Assembly (NCBI GenBank): GCA_034521715.1
Contig: JAXHLY010000003.1
Coordinates: 372,001 to 436,000, forward strand
Source: Methylohalomonas sp034521715
GTDB lineage: Bacteria; Pseudomonadota; Gammaproteobacteria; Methylohalomonadales; Methylohalomonadaceae
Length of the DNA stretch: 64,000 bases
Direction: 5' to 3'
Position numbers and translations under genes: made by a program. The notes below the pieces were generated by a model. It was not told the origin of the DNA. It searched no databases and was given only the letters and a program-made list of their open reading frames with translations. Positions 63,596-64,000 of this stretch are shown in pieces; within the stretch, counting starts at the first letter, position 1; each line of letters opens with the position of its first letter.

Positions 63596-64000
63596 GCACG
63601 GTTCCGAACCGCTTTGGGCTGTACCTGGACGCGCAGCTGACGGTGCCGCAGACCGGCCCGCTGCTGGCGGCGCAGAAGGACGACGGTTCGTCGGCCCCGG
63701 TCGAGCATGTGTTGTACCTGGGCTCGCCGGGCGACGACGCGTACCTCGAGGCGGTGGCCGGCAATCTGCAGGTCGAGGTGACGGACGCCGATCCCGGCGG
63801 CGGCCACGCGGCGGGCGAGATCACGCTGGCGCTGTCGGCGGCGGGGCTGGACGTGAACACGCCCCGGCGCGGCGCTGGACCTGGGGCAGTCGATCATCCA
63901 GCCCGGCCCGGACAATGCCATCGGCATCCATATCCGCATCGACGACGCGACCGGCGAGGCCGGCGAGGCCATCGAGCTGGGCATCCGCACGTCGCTGTTC
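63592..64000 (+). CDS. phage structural protein (partial, frameshifted)
   Basis: ATG 63592 overlaps the previous stop (ATGA). MSTVPNRFGLYLDAQLTVPQ, GPLLAAQKDDGSSAPVEHVL, YLGSPGDDAYLEAVAGNLQV, then after a shift at about 63865 ALDLGQSIIQPGPDNAIGI and HIRIDDATGEAGEAIELGIR. Runs off the right edge. Beta-rich; it may be another fibre or decoration-type protein, which cannot be decided from the part visible. Confidence 0.6.
   Translation, partial: MSTVPNRFGLYLDAQLTVPQTGPLLAAQKDDGSSAPVEHVLYLGSPGDDAYLEAVAGNLQVEVTDADPGGGHAAGEITLALSAAGLDVNTPRRGAGPGAVDHPARPGQCHRHPYPHRRRDRRGRRGHRAGHPHVAV

Overview
The window looks like gammaproteobacterial chromosome. The first 43 kb carries core genes in familiar gammaproteobacterial neighbourhoods (nudJ-mnmA, rng-yhdP, glcD-E-F, hopanoid genes beside dxs). 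At about 43 kb a tRNA-Arg gene marks the start of an integrated element that fills the rest of the window and continues past the right edge. I cannot name the species.

Layout. 1-3.3 kb: mnmA (cut by the left edge), nudJ, and five overlapping Mrp-type cation/proton antiporter subunits (E, F, G, a DUF4040 protein, B). 3.3-8.8 kb: yhdP and rng. 9-10.2 kb: a GlgC-like protein whose active-site motifs are altered. 10.2-14.5 kb: glycolate oxidase glcD, a degenerate methyltransferase-like gene, glcE and glcF. 15.2-21.2 kb: mlaA, hpnM, hpnB and hpnH on the minus strand, with dxs divergent; together they cover isoprenoid supply, hopanoid side-chain synthesis and lipid trafficking. 21.3-26.3 kb: a phosphonate operon (cytidylyltransferase, PEP mutase fused to a second nucleotidyltransferase, phosphonopyruvate decarboxylase, AEP transaminase). 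It is interrupted by a REP-like element and by 19 perfect copies of a 7-bp repeat directly before the decarboxylase start. 26.3-33.9 kb: signalling genes: an EAL protein, two paralogous Ser/Thr kinases with C-terminal cyclic-nucleotide domains, a membrane protein of novel repeats, a CBS-pair protein, and pgi. 34.1-42 kb: alpha/beta hydrolase, methyltransferase, FadL porin, photolyase, a lipoprotein-type metallohydrolase with a nonsense codon, and an AspT/YidE exchanger.

42.4-43.1 kb: a decayed IS481-type transposase and tRNA-Arg(CCT). 43.4-64 kb: the mobile element. Its front end resembles a P4-type satellite (broken tyrosine integrase, AlpA-like regulator, primase-helicase, then a cluster of iteron-like CTGTGCCA repeats that may be its origin). 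Next come a HerA-like ATPase with winged-helix tail and small unknown genes. From 52.2 kb there is a very GC-rich tail module: tape measure, tail proteins, repeat-built fibres, a LamG adhesin module, a glycosyltransferase and a long tail protein with a ten-fold 20-residue repeat. No terminase, portal or capsid gene is visible. An 18-bp palindrome, CGGTTTCCCGGGAAACCG, recurs in front of the main genes of the element. It combines features of parS and of the Noc-binding site.

Many genes in both halves carry single-base frameshifts although coding quality continues without pause in the next frame. This fits uncorrected sequencing indels or very recent decay; I annotate these genes as one locus each and state where the frame changes.
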